NCBI GenBank assembly: GCA_027491315.1
Contig: JAIXWL010000005.1
Span: 1 to 64,000 of the forward strand
DNA: 64,000 nucleotides
Direction of reading: 5' to 3'
Origin: Cytophagaceae bacterium
GTDB taxonomy: Bacteria > Bacteroidota > Bacteroidia > Cytophagales > Spirosomataceae
Shown here piece after piece: positions 6,002 through 15,052 of the stretch (positions within the stretch are counted from its first letter, which is position 1; the number at the start of each line of letters is the position of its first letter). The notes under the pieces are model-generated. The model ran no database searches. It had not been told where the DNA came from and saw nothing but the letters and a program-made list of their open reading frames with translations. Made by a program: the position numbers and the translations under genes.

Positions 6002-8306
6002 ATGTATTTTTCTAACTCTTTGCTTTCTCCAATTAACTTGTCAAGAAATTTTCGGACAAATTTCAATTCAAAAAAAGCACCAAGAATTGGAGTTCCGAAT
6101 ACTTGACTCACTTAATATGCATCCGATTCCATTTATGCAGTTTTTGATTAAGGAATTTAACCCCACAGGAGATTCTTTACGAAAAACTGGCATAACAAAT
6201 GAAGCCGGTTTTGCCCAAATATCAATTACAAATTCCTCAAAAATCTATTTTGAAAGCATTTTATATTCAAAACACAGTGTTTTAACTAATGACTTAAAGA
6301 CTGGATTTGTAAATAATATCTTACTAATTCCACTTAAAAATGAACTTAAAGAAATTGTGGTTAACGATCGACCACTCTATAGTGTAAATAAAATAGAACT
6401 TCGTGTTAAGAAAATCCACAAATCGCAAGCCCCTGTAATACAGAATTTTCTTAAAACAATAAATGGAATAAGCCTACAATCAAGCGATGATAAATATCTT
6501 GGTAAAATCATTGTCTTTTACTTAGATGGAATAAAAATCGAATCAAAAATAATTAAGGAATCTGCGATAGAATCTTTTGAAAAACTTGAAATAATTAGTG
6601 CTTCAGATGGAGAATATTGGATGAAACCTTCTGAAGTAATCTTTAATTTCATATCGAAAAAACCTAAAACCCCTACTTTAGGTATACAAACAAATACTGA
6701 ATTAGCAATTCTTTTTCCTTATTCAAGTCAAAATCTAGGCATTTACTATTTGGGGAAAAGATCTAGTTTTAGAGTTTCTTCACTCCTTTATTCCTATGGT
6801 CAAAATGTTCAGAATAACTTAAATCAAGAAATTAACCAAATTAAATCACATTCTAAACAACTGCTTGAGACTACAACTAATCCAAATTTCAATTCATTCA
6901 TTTTCAACTATAACCTTGATAGCTTGACTACCATTTCATTCCACTTTGGATATCAAAATATTCACAATTCCCAAAATAGCAATTTCACTTTCAGCCCTTT
7001 GATTACAGAAAGCTTAGACCAATTACAATCCGAAAGCAATAGACTGTATAATAAATCAAAAATTAGTAATTTGATATTGTTAAAACGTCAAAATCATAAA
7101 TTATTTATCAGATATGATTACGGCAATTCTAATATCAAAAATCAATATCTTGATCCTAATGAATTAAATCAGGCCACCTATGAAAAATCAAATTCAACCT
7201 ATATCAATTATGCAAATAGATTACAATTATCTAAACTCACTAAACTAAATACGACACTTTCTTGGGAAAATAAGAATTCTAATATCCAGTATAATTTCCA
7301 AAATGACAATTCGGTAGCATCATATTTTAATTCAAATTTTATTGGCCTAAGATCCATATTCGCCACTTCACTTAAAAATATTTCAATATTAATAGGAGGG
7401 CGATTAGATTTGATTAACCAAGAATTTGAGTCAAATTCGGCTAAATACCGTCACAAAAATAAGGTGAGATTTTTGCCAACTTTATCACTTCAATATGAAT
7501 CTGAAAAGATTGGAAACTTTAATTTCAGTATAAACTCTGACTATATTTTGCCAGATATCAGCCAACTGGCTAGCTTTTCTAGAAGAATAGATCCATTTAA
7601 AAGTATATTGGGCAATAATATGTTAGATACTGAGAATAATATTGATCTAAGTCTAACACATATGATCAATATAAATCAACTTGAACTGTCTACCGAATTA
7701 GGATATCAAGAATCTGATAACCAATTAGGCTATTCTCCTTACAGAATTGAAAAAAATCAACTCATTTATAGTTATACCAATCTAGGAAAATCTAAAAATA
7801 TGTCTTTCCAAATAAGTTCAAGTCTAGCATTAAGCAAATCCATAACTTGTCAGGTAAATTTGGCACAAAAAATTGCTCAATTCTATTTGAATCCAATTTG
7901 GGATTATTCAAATTTTAATTCTAATTGGTTACCTATTTTTTCTATTTCAAATTCGTGGGACTATCAAATATCAAGTAGATTTAGTGCTTCGCTAAATATG
8001 TATTTTGATAATTATTCATATGAATTCTTTGAAACCAAACAATATTTTTTACCTAATGCAGGTTTGACATTTAATGGTTCAATGGGGAGAGATTGGAATT
8101 TTTCAATGGTTTGGAATACCATATTTGCGAATGCAAATTTAGAAAAAACACATACTTCTCAACAGAATTACATATCAAACTCAAGCATAATGACGAATTA
8201 TCGTTATGTTTCTATTTCCATCCAAAAATCATTTGGAAAAAAACAGAACAATGTACCAGAAAGTAGTACAGCTGATGAAGTTAAACGAAAATTCAAGACC
8301 ATTTAA
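5973..8306 (+). CDS. outer-membrane beta-barrel protein with CarboxypepD_reg-like domain
   Basis: A 777-residue protein with a signal peptide (cut near EIFGQ, about residue 29), an N-terminal Ig-like regulatory domain (about 36-125, ending ELKEIVVNDRPLY), a plug-like stretch (about 140-225, VIQNFLKTINGISLQSS ... FYLDGIKIE), and a long barrel region of alternating polar and aromatic residues. It is laid out like the 861-aa protein of module A but is clearly divergent. It begins inside the MauE-like gene (29-nt overlap) and ends 69 nt before a strong bidirectional terminator, closing module B. Confidence 0.78.
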   Translation: MQQLSTKTIKCIFLTLCFLQLTCQEIFGQISIQKKHQELEFRILDSLNMHPIPFMQFLIKEFNPTGDSLRKTGITNEAGFAQISITNSSKIYFESILYSKHSVLTNDLKTGFVNNILLIPLKNELKEIVVNDRPLYSVNKIELRVKKIHKSQAPVIQNFLKTINGISLQSSDDKYLGKIIVFYLDGIKIESKIIKESAIESFEKLEIISASDGEYWMKPSEVIFNFISKKPKTPTLGIQTNTELAILFPYSSQNLGIYYLGKRSSFRVSSLLYSYGQNVQNNLNQEINQIKSHSKQLLETTTNPNFNSFIFNYNLDSLTTISFHFGYQNIHNSQNSNFTFSPLITESLDQLQSESNRLYNKSKISNLILLKRQNHKLFIRYDYGNSNIKNQYLDPNELNQATYEKSNSTYINYANRLQLSKLTKLNTTLSWENKNSNIQYNFQNDNSVASYFNSNFIGLRSIFATSLKNISILIGGRLDLINQEFESNSAKYRHKNKVRFLPTLSLQYESEKIGNFNFSINSDYILPDISQLASFSRRIDPFKSILGNNMLDTENNIDLSLTHMININQLELSTELGYQESDNQLGYSPYRIEKNQLIYSYTNLGKSKNMSFQISSSLALSKSITCQVNLAQKIAQFYLNPIWDYSNFNSNWLPIFSISNSWDYQISSRFSASLNMYFDNYSYEFFETKQYFLPNAGLTFNGSMGRDWNFSMVWNTIFANANLEKTHTSQQNYISNSSIMTNYRYVSISIQKSFGKKQNNVPESSTADEVKRKFKTI

Positions 8307-8374
8307 AAACTGAATTTACAATTCACTCATCTATCCATGTAAATCATCAACTAATTGATATTGAATCCTAAACA

Positions 8375-8418
8375 AAAAATCGAAGCCAAATAGATTTACC
8401 AATTTGACTTCGATTTTT
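8375..8418. terminator. bidirectional terminator between module B and pruA
   Basis: An 11-bp perfect stem (aaaaatcgaag at 8375-8385 with cttcgattttt at 8408-8418) with an inner caaat/atttg extension and T-runs on both strands. It separates the convergent barrel gene (plus) and pruA (minus) and marks the right edge of the AT-rich accessory region. Confidence 0.85.
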
Positions 8419-8436
8419 ATTTTGAACTAAAAACAC

Positions 8437-10062
8437 CTACCCCAAAAACGGATATCGAAAATCCGTCGGGGAAGAAAACACTTCTTTCACTGTTCTTGGA
8501 GAAACCCAACGCAATAAGTTCAAATAAGAACCTGCTTTATCATTTGTTCCAGAGGCTCTAGCCCCACCAAACGGCTGCTGACCAACTACCGCTCCCGTAC
8601 ATTTATCATTCAAATATAAATTTCCTGCTGCATGCTCCAAGACTTTAGCTGCCTCTGACAAAGCATAGGCATCTTGCGAGAATATTGCACCTGTTAATGC
8701 ATAAGCCGAAGTTTGATCAACCAACTCTAAGGTATCTTTCCATTTTTCATCTGGATAAACATAAATCGTCAATACTGGCCCGAAAATCTCCTCTTCCATG
8801 GTGCGATAACGTGGATTACTCGTCAATAGGACGGTCGGCTCCACAAAATACCCCCGACTAGCATCAAAGCCTCCTCCTGCAATCAATTCTACTTCCGATG
8901 ATTTTTTAGCTTCAATGATATAGGATGTAATCTTATCAAATGCTTTTTGATCAATGACTGCATTCACAAAATTGCCAAAATCCTCTGTCCCTCCTACTTT
9001 AATCTGGGCTAGTTCAGATTGCAACTCGCTTTTCACGGCTGACCATAAGGATGCTGGCACATAAGCTCTAGAAGCAGCTGAGCATTTTTGACCTTGATAT
9101 TCAAATGCTCCACGAATCAATCCTGTCACTAAGGCCTTTACATCTGCTGAAGGATGAGCCACTACAAAATCTTTGCCTCCTGTTTCTCCCACAATCCTAG
9201 GATATGATTTATATTTAGCGATATTATTTCCTATATTCTGCCAAATGGTCTGAAACACTTTAGTAGAACCTGTAAAGTGGATACCCGCAAATTCCCAGTG
9301 GGAAAATACAACCTCCCCTGCTTCGGGTCCATCGGCAAAAACTAAATTAATAACACCCGCCGGCAATCCTGCTTCTTCTAATATTTGCATCAATAAGGCT
9401 GCAGAATAAATTTGCTGAGGGGCTGGTTTCCAAACTACTGTATTCCCCATCATGGCTGGAGCTGCTGGTAAATTACCCGCAATAGCCGTAAAATTGAAGG
9501 GCGTCAAGGCATATACAAAACCCTCTAAAGGTCTATATTCTAATCGGTTCCAAACTCCTGGTGAAGAAATCGGTTGATCTGCATAAATTTGAGCTGCATA
9601 ATGGGCATTAAAGCGTAGAAAATCTACCCATTCACAAGCAGCATCTATTTCTGCCTGGTAAGCATTTTTTGATTGACCCAACATGGTTCTGGCATTCAAT
9701 TCCATGCGGTATTTGTTGGCCGACAAATCAGCGGCCTTTAAAAAGATGGAAACGCGCTCTTGCCAAGTCAATGCTGCCCATGCTTTTTTAGCAGATAAAG
9801 CTGATTCAATGGCATCTGAAATTTCCTTTTTTCCTCCTTCGTAAAAATATCCTAAAATATGCTGGTGATCATGTGGACAAGTCATGGCTACTTTCTTAGC
9901 TCCTTGAACCGACTTCCCATGAATACGCATCGGAACCTCAACTTGCGTATTACGCAGATTTTGAAGCGTATCTTGTAATCTTTGACGCTCAGCACTACCT
10001 ACTGCGTAGGCGTATATGGGCTCATTTGTAGGCTGGGGGACTCTAAAAAAACCAGTTGACAT
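8437..10062 (-). CDS. pruA: L-glutamate gamma-semialdehyde (1-pyrroline-5-carboxylate) dehydrogenase
   Basis: Oxidises glutamate semialdehyde/P5C to glutamate with NAD+, the second step of proline breakdown, in the cytoplasm. The 541-residue protein starts STGFFRVPQPTNEP as in stand-alone bacterial P5CDH. It carries the ALDH signatures FVYALTPFNFTAIAGN, the general-base region VGETGGKDFVV, and the catalytic cysteine in YQGQKCSAASRAY. The open frame extends upstream to 10161, but that part overlaps the neighbouring gene and contains the promoter, so the ATG at 10062 is preferred. A -33/-7 promoter lies at 10093-10122. No proline dehydrogenase gene is adjacent, so the two proline steps are coded separately here. 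Confidence 0.96.
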   Translation of the reverse strand: MSTGFFRVPQPTNEPIYAYAVGSAERQRLQDTLQNLRNTQVEVPMRIHGKSVQGAKKVAMTCPHDHQHILGYFYEGGKKEISDAIESALSAKKAWAALTWQERVSIFLKAADLSANKYRMELNARTMLGQSKNAYQAEIDAACEWVDFLRFNAHYAAQIYADQPISSPGVWNRLEYRPLEGFVYALTPFNFTAIAGNLPAAPAMMGNTVVWKPAPQQIYSAALLMQILEEAGLPAGVINLVFADGPEAGEVVFSHWEFAGIHFTGSTKVFQTIWQNIGNNIAKYKSYPRIVGETGGKDFVVAHPSADVKALVTGLIRGAFEYQGQKCSAASRAYVPASLWSAVKSELQSELAQIKVGGTEDFGNFVNAVIDQKAFDKITSYIIEAKKSSEVELIAGGGFDASRGYFVEPTVLLTSNPRYRTMEEEIFGPVLTIYVYPDEKWKDTLELVDQTSAYALTGAIFSQDAYALSEAAKVLEHAAGNLYLNDKCTGAVVGQQPFGGARASGTNDKAGSYLNLLRWVSPRTVKEVFSSPTDFRYPFLG

Positions 10063-10092
10063 ATCTTTATATAGTGAAGTGTAAATTTCAAA

Positions 10093-10122
10093 CAAAAGTA
10101 CAGCATATTTTTCAAGGTTCAA
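10093..10122 (-). promoter_or_regulatory. pruA promoter
   Basis: On the minus strand TTG (10122-10120), a 19-nt spacer, and TACTTTTG (10100-10093) match the Bacteroidota consensus TTG-N19-TAnnTTTG. The start would be near 10086, giving a leader of about 24 nt. The box lies partly inside the 3' end of the preceding gene. Confidence 0.75.
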
Positions 10123-10843
10123 ATGAAAGATAAGGACTAAGCTTTTGCCATACGACTTCATCTAGTTGTTGAACCTTTTTCAAATCTGCCCAATTTTGAA
10201 AAGGTCCATGTTGCTTGCGGTAGTTCAAAACCAAATTCGCTTGCCGGTACGGTAAATAAGGATGTCTAAATTCCTTCCATTCCGCCCTATTAATCAGCAA
10301 ATATCGATAAACACCTTTCCCTAGTTGAAAGTGCTTTTGATGCTCATTGACCCAGCTACTATCCAAGCCATAAATTTCCTTCAATTGGGAAACTTGATAA
10401 AATCCCCCCAATTTTTCCCGGTAAGCAATGATTCTTTTGGCAAAGGCCGGACCTATCCCTGGCAAGGCAATCCATGCTAAAGAATCCGCTTCGTTGATAT
10501 CGATTTGCCAATTTTGTTTTTTTTCTTTTTTGAATTCATGAGGGTAATCCATATTTGAAAAGCTAGAAAATTTATTTATTGGAAAAGTGGAGAATTGCTT
10601 CTTTTTAGAATAGGATACTTGATTTGCTTTTTCCATTTCAATCAAGGTTTTTGTCCAATAGGTCGGTTGAAAGGTTGCCATGACTTGTTGCCGACTAGCA
10701 TATTCAATCCAGCGAGCGGTCAAATCCGCCAGGACTAAACAAATGAATAGACATAGCGTTCCTAGCATTTCGGACCTAGTCATGCCTAATATGAAGCGTA
10801 GGTAGTAATGAACTTTATTTTTCCACATGAAACTGATCATCAT
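10112..10843 (-). CDS. ComEA-like helix-hairpin-helix protein
   Basis: A 243-residue protein with one N-terminal membrane segment (about 26-43, MLGTLCLFICLVLADLT), a charged linker, and paired helix-hairpin-helix units. The first has DINEADSLAWIALPGIGPAFAKRIIAYR-type residues at about 115-140, and the second has LVLNYRKQHGPFQNWADLKKV near 205-225. HhH units of this type bind DNA without sequence specificity; ComEA binds incoming DNA in competence. The membrane anchor places the HhH part outside the inner membrane if topology follows ComEA. The start is uncertain: consecutive ATGs at 10843/10840 and another at 10828. Confidence 0.8.
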   Translation of the reverse strand: MMISFMWKNKVHYYLRFILGMTRSEMLGTLCLFICLVLADLTARWIEYASRQQVMATFQPTYWTKTLIEMEKANQVSYSKKKQFSTFPINKFSSFSNMDYPHEFKKEKKQNWQIDINEADSLAWIALPGIGPAFAKRIIAYREKLGGFYQVSQLKEIYGLDSSWVNEHQKHFQLGKGVYRYLLINRAEWKEFRHPYLPYRQANLVLNYRKQHGPFQNWADLKKVQQLDEVVWQKLSPYLSFEP

Positions 10844-10888
10844 TTTGGCAAGAATAGTATTTTTTTGTGGAGGCTTCTAGCTAAGCTA

Positions 10889-11070
10889 TTGTTTATTAGA
10901 AAATTATCAGTAATTTTGCAGGCTATTTTAGGATTAAAGCCCTCTGGGCAAATCCGAAGAGTGGTTCCGAAACAACTTTTCTTTTCGTAGGGAAATGGTC
11001 AAGGGACACCACTTCTTTTCATCTACGAGGCGTTCAGCTTGATTAATCTCTTCCAAATGGAGGAGAATTT
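10889..11070 (+). promoter_or_regulatory. rpoB promoter and leader
   Basis: TTG at 10889-10891, a 19-nt spacer and TAATTTTG at 10911-10918 make a consensus promoter; transcription would begin near 10925, leaving a leader of about 145 nt. The leader can form a closing stem cgtag (10986-10990) with ctacg (11023-11027). A Shine-Dalgarno-like ggaggag lies at 11059-11065. No ribosomal protein genes (rplJ/rplL) precede rpoB in this window, so the operon has its own promoter here. Confidence 0.72.
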
Positions 11071-14000
11071 GTGCCCCTAGGGCCATTATTCACATTAATT
11101 AAAACGTATAAAGCCTTGAGTAACATCACTGCCACCGGAAGACACAGCTTTGCGAAAACGCAGAGTGTGATCAATTATCCAGATTTTCTGGATATCCAAA
11201 TCCAATCCTTCCAAGATTTCTTCCAGCTTGAAACTGCAGCTGAAAATCGCACGGACGAGGGTTTATTTAAAGTATTTGCTGAAAATTTTCCAATCGCGGA
11301 TTCGCGTGAAAATTTCGTTCTTTCCTTTGTTGATTACTCAGTAGATCCACCGAAATATTCGGTAGATGAGTGTATTGACCGTGGATTAACGTATTCAGTG
11401 CCTTTAAAAGCCAAGTTGCGATTGATCTGTAATGACACAGACAACGAAGATTTCCAAACCATCGAACAAGAGGTTTTCTTGGGAAATATTCCTTACATGA
11501 CAGAACGTGGGTCCTTTGTGATCAACGGAGCTGAGCGTGTTATTGTATCGCAATTACACCGTTCACCAGGGGTATTCTTCGCGCAATCGAAGCATACGAA
11601 TGGAACGAAGTTGTATTCGGCTCGTATTATTCCATTCAAGGGTTCTTGGATTGAATTTGCTACGGACGTAAACAACGTCATGTATGCTTACATTGACCGT
11701 AAGAAAAAGTTTCCAGTAACAGTATTGCTTCGTGCCATTGGTTACGGAAATGACAAAGACATCTTAGATTTATTTGGTTTAGCTGAAGAAATCAAAGTTG
11801 ATAAAAAAATCATCAAAGGTATCGTCGGTCGTCGTTTGGCTGCAAGGGTTCTAAAAACTTGGCAAGAAGACTTCGTAGATGAGGATACAGGTGAAGTAGT
11901 TTCAATTGACCGTAATGAAATCTTGATCGAGCGTGATACGGTTATTACGGAGAATGAAGTAGAAACGATTTTAGAATCAGGTTCTTCTACCGTTATTCTA
12001 CATAAAGATGATGTGAACGTTTCAGACTACAACATCATTTATAACACCTTACAAAAAGATACTTCCAACTCTGAAAAAGAGGCTGTGGAGGTTATTTATA
12101 AGCAATTACGTAACACGGATGCTCCGGATGAGCAAACTGCTCGTGACATCATCCAAAACTTATTCTTCTCTGACAAACGTTATGATTTAGGAGAGGTTGG
12201 TCGTTACCGTATCAATAAAAAGTTAGGCCATGACATCCCAATGGATGTGAAGGTATTAACGAAGGAAGATATTATTTCTATCGTGAAGTATTTGATCGGA
12301 TTGATCAACTCTCGTGCGGTAGTCGATGATATTGACCACTTATCAAACCGTCGTGTTCGTACCGTAGGTGAGCAATTATATGCTCAGTTCGGAGTGGGTC
12401 TTGCTCGTATGGCTCGTACCATCAAGGAGCGAATGAACGTACGTGATAACGAAGATTTCAAGCCTGTTGATTTGATCAACGCTCGTACTTTGTCTTCGGT
12501 TATCAATTCATTCTTTGGAACCAATCAGCTTTCTCAGTTCATGGATCAAACAAATCCATTGGCCGAGATTACGCACAAAAGACGTATGTCTGCCCTAGGA
12601 CCAGGCGGTCTTTCTCGTGAAAGAGCTGGTTTTGAGGTTCGTGACGTTCACTACACGCACTACGGTCGTTTGTGTACCATTGAAACTCCCGAGGGACCTA
12701 ACATTGGTTTGATTTCCTCACTTTGCGTTCACGCTAAAGTGAATTCCATGGGCTTTATTGAAACTCCTTACCGTGTCATTGATGGCGGAAAAGTGGATGT
12801 AAGTAGCCATGTTCAGTATTTGACTGCTGAGGAGGAAGATGGCAAGAACATTGTTCAAGCTAATGCTCCTATTGACATTAAGTCAGGTAAATTCTTATCT
12901 GATCGTGTTAAGGCTCGTTTTGAGGGTGACTTCCCATTGGTTAATCCATCCGAAGCACAATTCATGGACGTAGCTCCTAACCAGATTGTTTCGGTAGCTG
13001 CTTCTATGATTCCATTCTTGGAGCATGATGATGCTAACCGTGCCTTGATGGGATCTAACATGCAACGTCAAGCGGTACCTTTATTAAGACCAGAAGCTCC
13101 GATTGTAGGAACTGGTTTAGAGCACCGTGTGGCCATTGACTCAAGAACTTTAGTAGTAGCTGAAGGAGATGGTGTTATTGAATATGTAGATGCATTGAAG
13201 ATTGTAGTAAATTATGATCAAACGGAAGATGAAAAAGTCATCAGTTTTGATGGTTCTTCTAAAACCTACAAATTGATCAAGTTCCGTAGAACGAACCAAG
13301 ATACCACGATCAACTTGAAGCCAATTGTATTCAAAGGAGAGCGCGTTACGAAAGGACAAGCACTTTGTGAAGGATATGCGACTCAAGGAGGAGAATTAGC
13401 TTTAGGACGTAACATGAAAGTGGCATTTATGCCATGGCAAGGTTACAACTTTGAGGATGCGATTGTAATCTCAGAGAAAGTAGTTCGTGATGATATCTTT
13501 ACTTCGATTCATATTGAAGAGTTTGAATTAGAGGTACGTGATACAAAACGTGGTGAAGAAGAATTAACTTCTGAAATCCCGAACGTATCGGAAGAGACTG
13601 TTCGTAACTTGGATGAAAACGGCGTTGTTCGTGTAGGATCTGAGGTTAAAGAAGGTGATATTTTAATTGGTAAGATTACTCCTAAAGGAGAATCTGACCC
13701 AACTCCAGAGGAAAAATTATTACGTGCCATCTTTGGTGACAAAGCAGGTGATGTGAAAGATGCTTCTAAGAAAGCACCTCCATCATTAAAAGGTGTGGTA
13801 ATCGACACGAAGTTATTCTCTCGTCCTAAGAAGGATAAAGAAGAGCGTGAGAAGTCGAAAGCGGAGTTGAAAAAAGTGATGAAGCAGTACGGCAAAGATT
13901 TATTAGACATTCGTCGTATCATGATTGACAAGACAGTAGCCTTGTTAAATGGTAAAACATCTAATGGAATCAAGCACAAATTCGGAACAGTGATTGTTGA

Positions 14001-14991
14001 GAAGGGTGTTAAATTCAGTGCTAAAAACATTGAAGAATTATTATTCCCTGACAAGAACTTGTATCGCGATGAGAGCACTTATGCAGTACCAGAGGAGGCT
14101 AATTTACTTTCTGATTTGATCGTAGAAGAAGCTACTGCTGATGCAGAATTAAATGCGCGCTTCTTACAATTGATCAAGAACTATAACATTCGTCGTAATG
14201 AAATCGCTGGTCGATTCAAGCGTGAGCGTTTCGTGTTAGAAGTAGGTGATGAATTACCTGCAGGTATCGTGAAATTGGCGAAAGTATATGTAGCTAAGAA
14301 ACGTAAGTTGAAAGTAGGAGATAAAATGGCGGGTCGTCACGGTAATAAGGGTGTTGTAGCTCGTATTGTACGTGAAGAAGACATGCCATTCTTGGAAGAT
14401 GGAACGCCAGTAGATATCGTATTGAATCCACTTGGAGTACCTTCTCGTATGAACTTAGGTCAGATTTACGAAACGGTATTAGGTTGGGCTGGACAAAAAT
14501 TAGGTAAGCGCTATGCGACACCAATCTTTGACGGTGGAACTGAGGCTGAAGTAGCTGCTGAGTTGACTCTAGCTGGTTTACCAGATTGGGGCCGTACGTA
14601 TTTATACAATGGTTTGACGGGTGATAAATTTGATCAACCAGTAACAGTAGGTATCATTTACATGCTGAAATTGGGCCACTTAGTGGATGATAAGATGCAC
14701 GCTCGTTCGATTGGACCATACTCATTGATTACGCAACAACCATTGGGTGGTAAAGCTCAATTTGGAGGTCAGCGTTTCGGTGAGATGGAGGTATGGGCGC
14801 TTGAGGCCTTCGGAGCAGCGAATATCTTGCAAGAGATTTTGACTGTTAAATCCGATGACGTTATCGGCCGTGCTAAAGCATACGAAGCCATCGTAAAAGG
14901 TGAAAATATGCCAAAACCAAATATTCCAGAGTCATTCAATGTATTGATTCATGAATTACGTGGTTTAGCATTAGAAATCACCCTAGAGTAA
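11071..14991 (+). CDS. rpoB: DNA-directed RNA polymerase subunit beta
   Basis: The 1306-residue beta subunit, of normal length for Bacteroidota. Diagnostic regions include the rifampicin-pocket segment [18 protein letters not shown] at about 488-505 followed by SALGPGG, with the usual Asp, His and Ser kept (sensitive-type sequence), and [15 protein letters not shown] near 1084. The GTG at 11071 follows a purine-rich GGAGGAG at a good distance; the next possible start (TTG at 11116) would remove 15 poorly conserved residues ([14 protein letters not shown]). I favour GTG because of the ribosome-binding site, but the homologous region only begins at [10 protein letters not shown]. Followed by rpoC after 61 nt with a short hairpin between. 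Confidence 0.98.
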   Translation: MPLGPLFTLIKTYKALSNITATGRHSFAKTQSVINYPDFLDIQIQSFQDFFQLETAAENRTDEGLFKVFAENFPIADSRENFVLSFVDYSVDPPKYSVDECIDRGLTYSVPLKAKLRLICNDTDNEDFQTIEQEVFLGNIPYMTERGSFVINGAERVIVSQLHRSPGVFFAQSKHTNGTKLYSARIIPFKGSWIEFATDVNNVMYAYIDRKKKFPVTVLLRAIGYGNDKDILDLFGLAEEIKVDKKIIKGIVGRRLAARVLKTWQEDFVDEDTGEVVSIDRNEILIERDTVITENEVETILESGSSTVILHKDDVNVSDYNIIYNTLQKDTSNSEKEAVEVIYKQLRNTDAPDEQTARDIIQNLFFSDKRYDLGEVGRYRINKKLGHDIPMDVKVLTKEDIISIVKYLIGLINSRAVVDDIDHLSNRRVRTVGEQLYAQFGVGLARMARTIKERMNVRDNEDFKPVDLINARTLSSVINSFFGTNQLSQFMDQTNPLAEITHKRRMSALGPGGLSRERAGFEVRDVHYTHYGRLCTIETPEGPNIGLISSLCVHAKVNSMGFIETPYRVIDGGKVDVSSHVQYLTAEEEDGKNIVQANAPIDIKSGKFLSDRVKARFEGDFPLVNPSEAQFMDVAPNQIVSVAASMIPFLEHDDANRALMGSNMQRQAVPLLRPEAPIVGTGLEHRVAIDSRTLVVAEGDGVIEYVDALKIVVNYDQTEDEKVISFDGSSKTYKLIKFRRTNQDTTINLKPIVFKGERVTKGQALCEGYATQGGELALGRNMKVAFMPWQGYNFEDAIVISEKVVRDDIFTSIHIEEFELEVRDTKRGEEELTSEIPNVSEETVRNLDENGVVRVGSEVKEGDILIGKITPKGESDPTPEEKLLRAIFGDKAGDVKDASKKAPPSLKGVVIDTKLFSRPKKDKEEREKSKAELKKVMKQYGKDLLDIRRIMIDKTVALLNGKTSNGIKHKFGTVIVEKGVKFSAKNIEELLFPDKNLYRDESTYAVPEEANLLSDLIVEEATADAELNARFLQLIKNYNIRRNEIAGRFKRERFVLEVGDELPAGIVKLAKVYVAKKRKLKVGDKMAGRHGNKGVVARIVREEDMPFLEDGTPVDIVLNPLGVPSRMNLGQIYETVLGWAGQKLGKRYATPIFDGGTEAEVAAELTLAGLPDWGRTYLYNGLTGDKFDQPVTVGIIYMLKLGHLVDDKMHARSIGPYSLITQQPLGGKAQFGGQRFGEMEVWALEAFGAANILQEILTVKSDDVIGRAKAYEAIVKGENMPKPNIPESFNVLIHELRGLALEITLE

Positions 14992-14999
14992 ACATACAT

Positions 15000-15017
15000 A
15001 GGGCTGACAACAGCCCT
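15000..15017 (+). other. rpoB-rpoC intercistronic hairpin
   Basis: A stem agggctg/cagccct with an acaa loop follows the rpoB stop. There is no T-run, so it is more likely a processing or stability element than a terminator. Confidence 0.5.
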
Positions 15018-15052
15018 TAACTAACATCATTTTCCAAAAAAATTAAACGAAA

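Noticed and set aside
1-8306. Insertion sequence or prophage origin for the AT-rich region
   Set aside because: No transposase, integrase, tRNA attachment site or terminal inverted repeats were seen; transfer remains possible but is not shown.
10063-10161. N-terminal extension of pruA by 33 residues
   Set aside because: It overlaps the 3' end of the ComEA-like gene and contains the TTG-N19-TACTTTTG promoter; homology begins at the ATG at 10062.
10808-10990. Plus-strand 60-aa frame before rpoB
   Set aside because: It runs through the rpoB promoter and the antisense start of the ComEA-like gene, with no ribosome-binding site or protein-like composition.
13509-14078. Minus-strand 189-aa frame inside rpoB
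   Set aside because: Antisense shadow of a strongly biased gene; Ser/Phe/Leu-rich composition from reverse codons and no motif.
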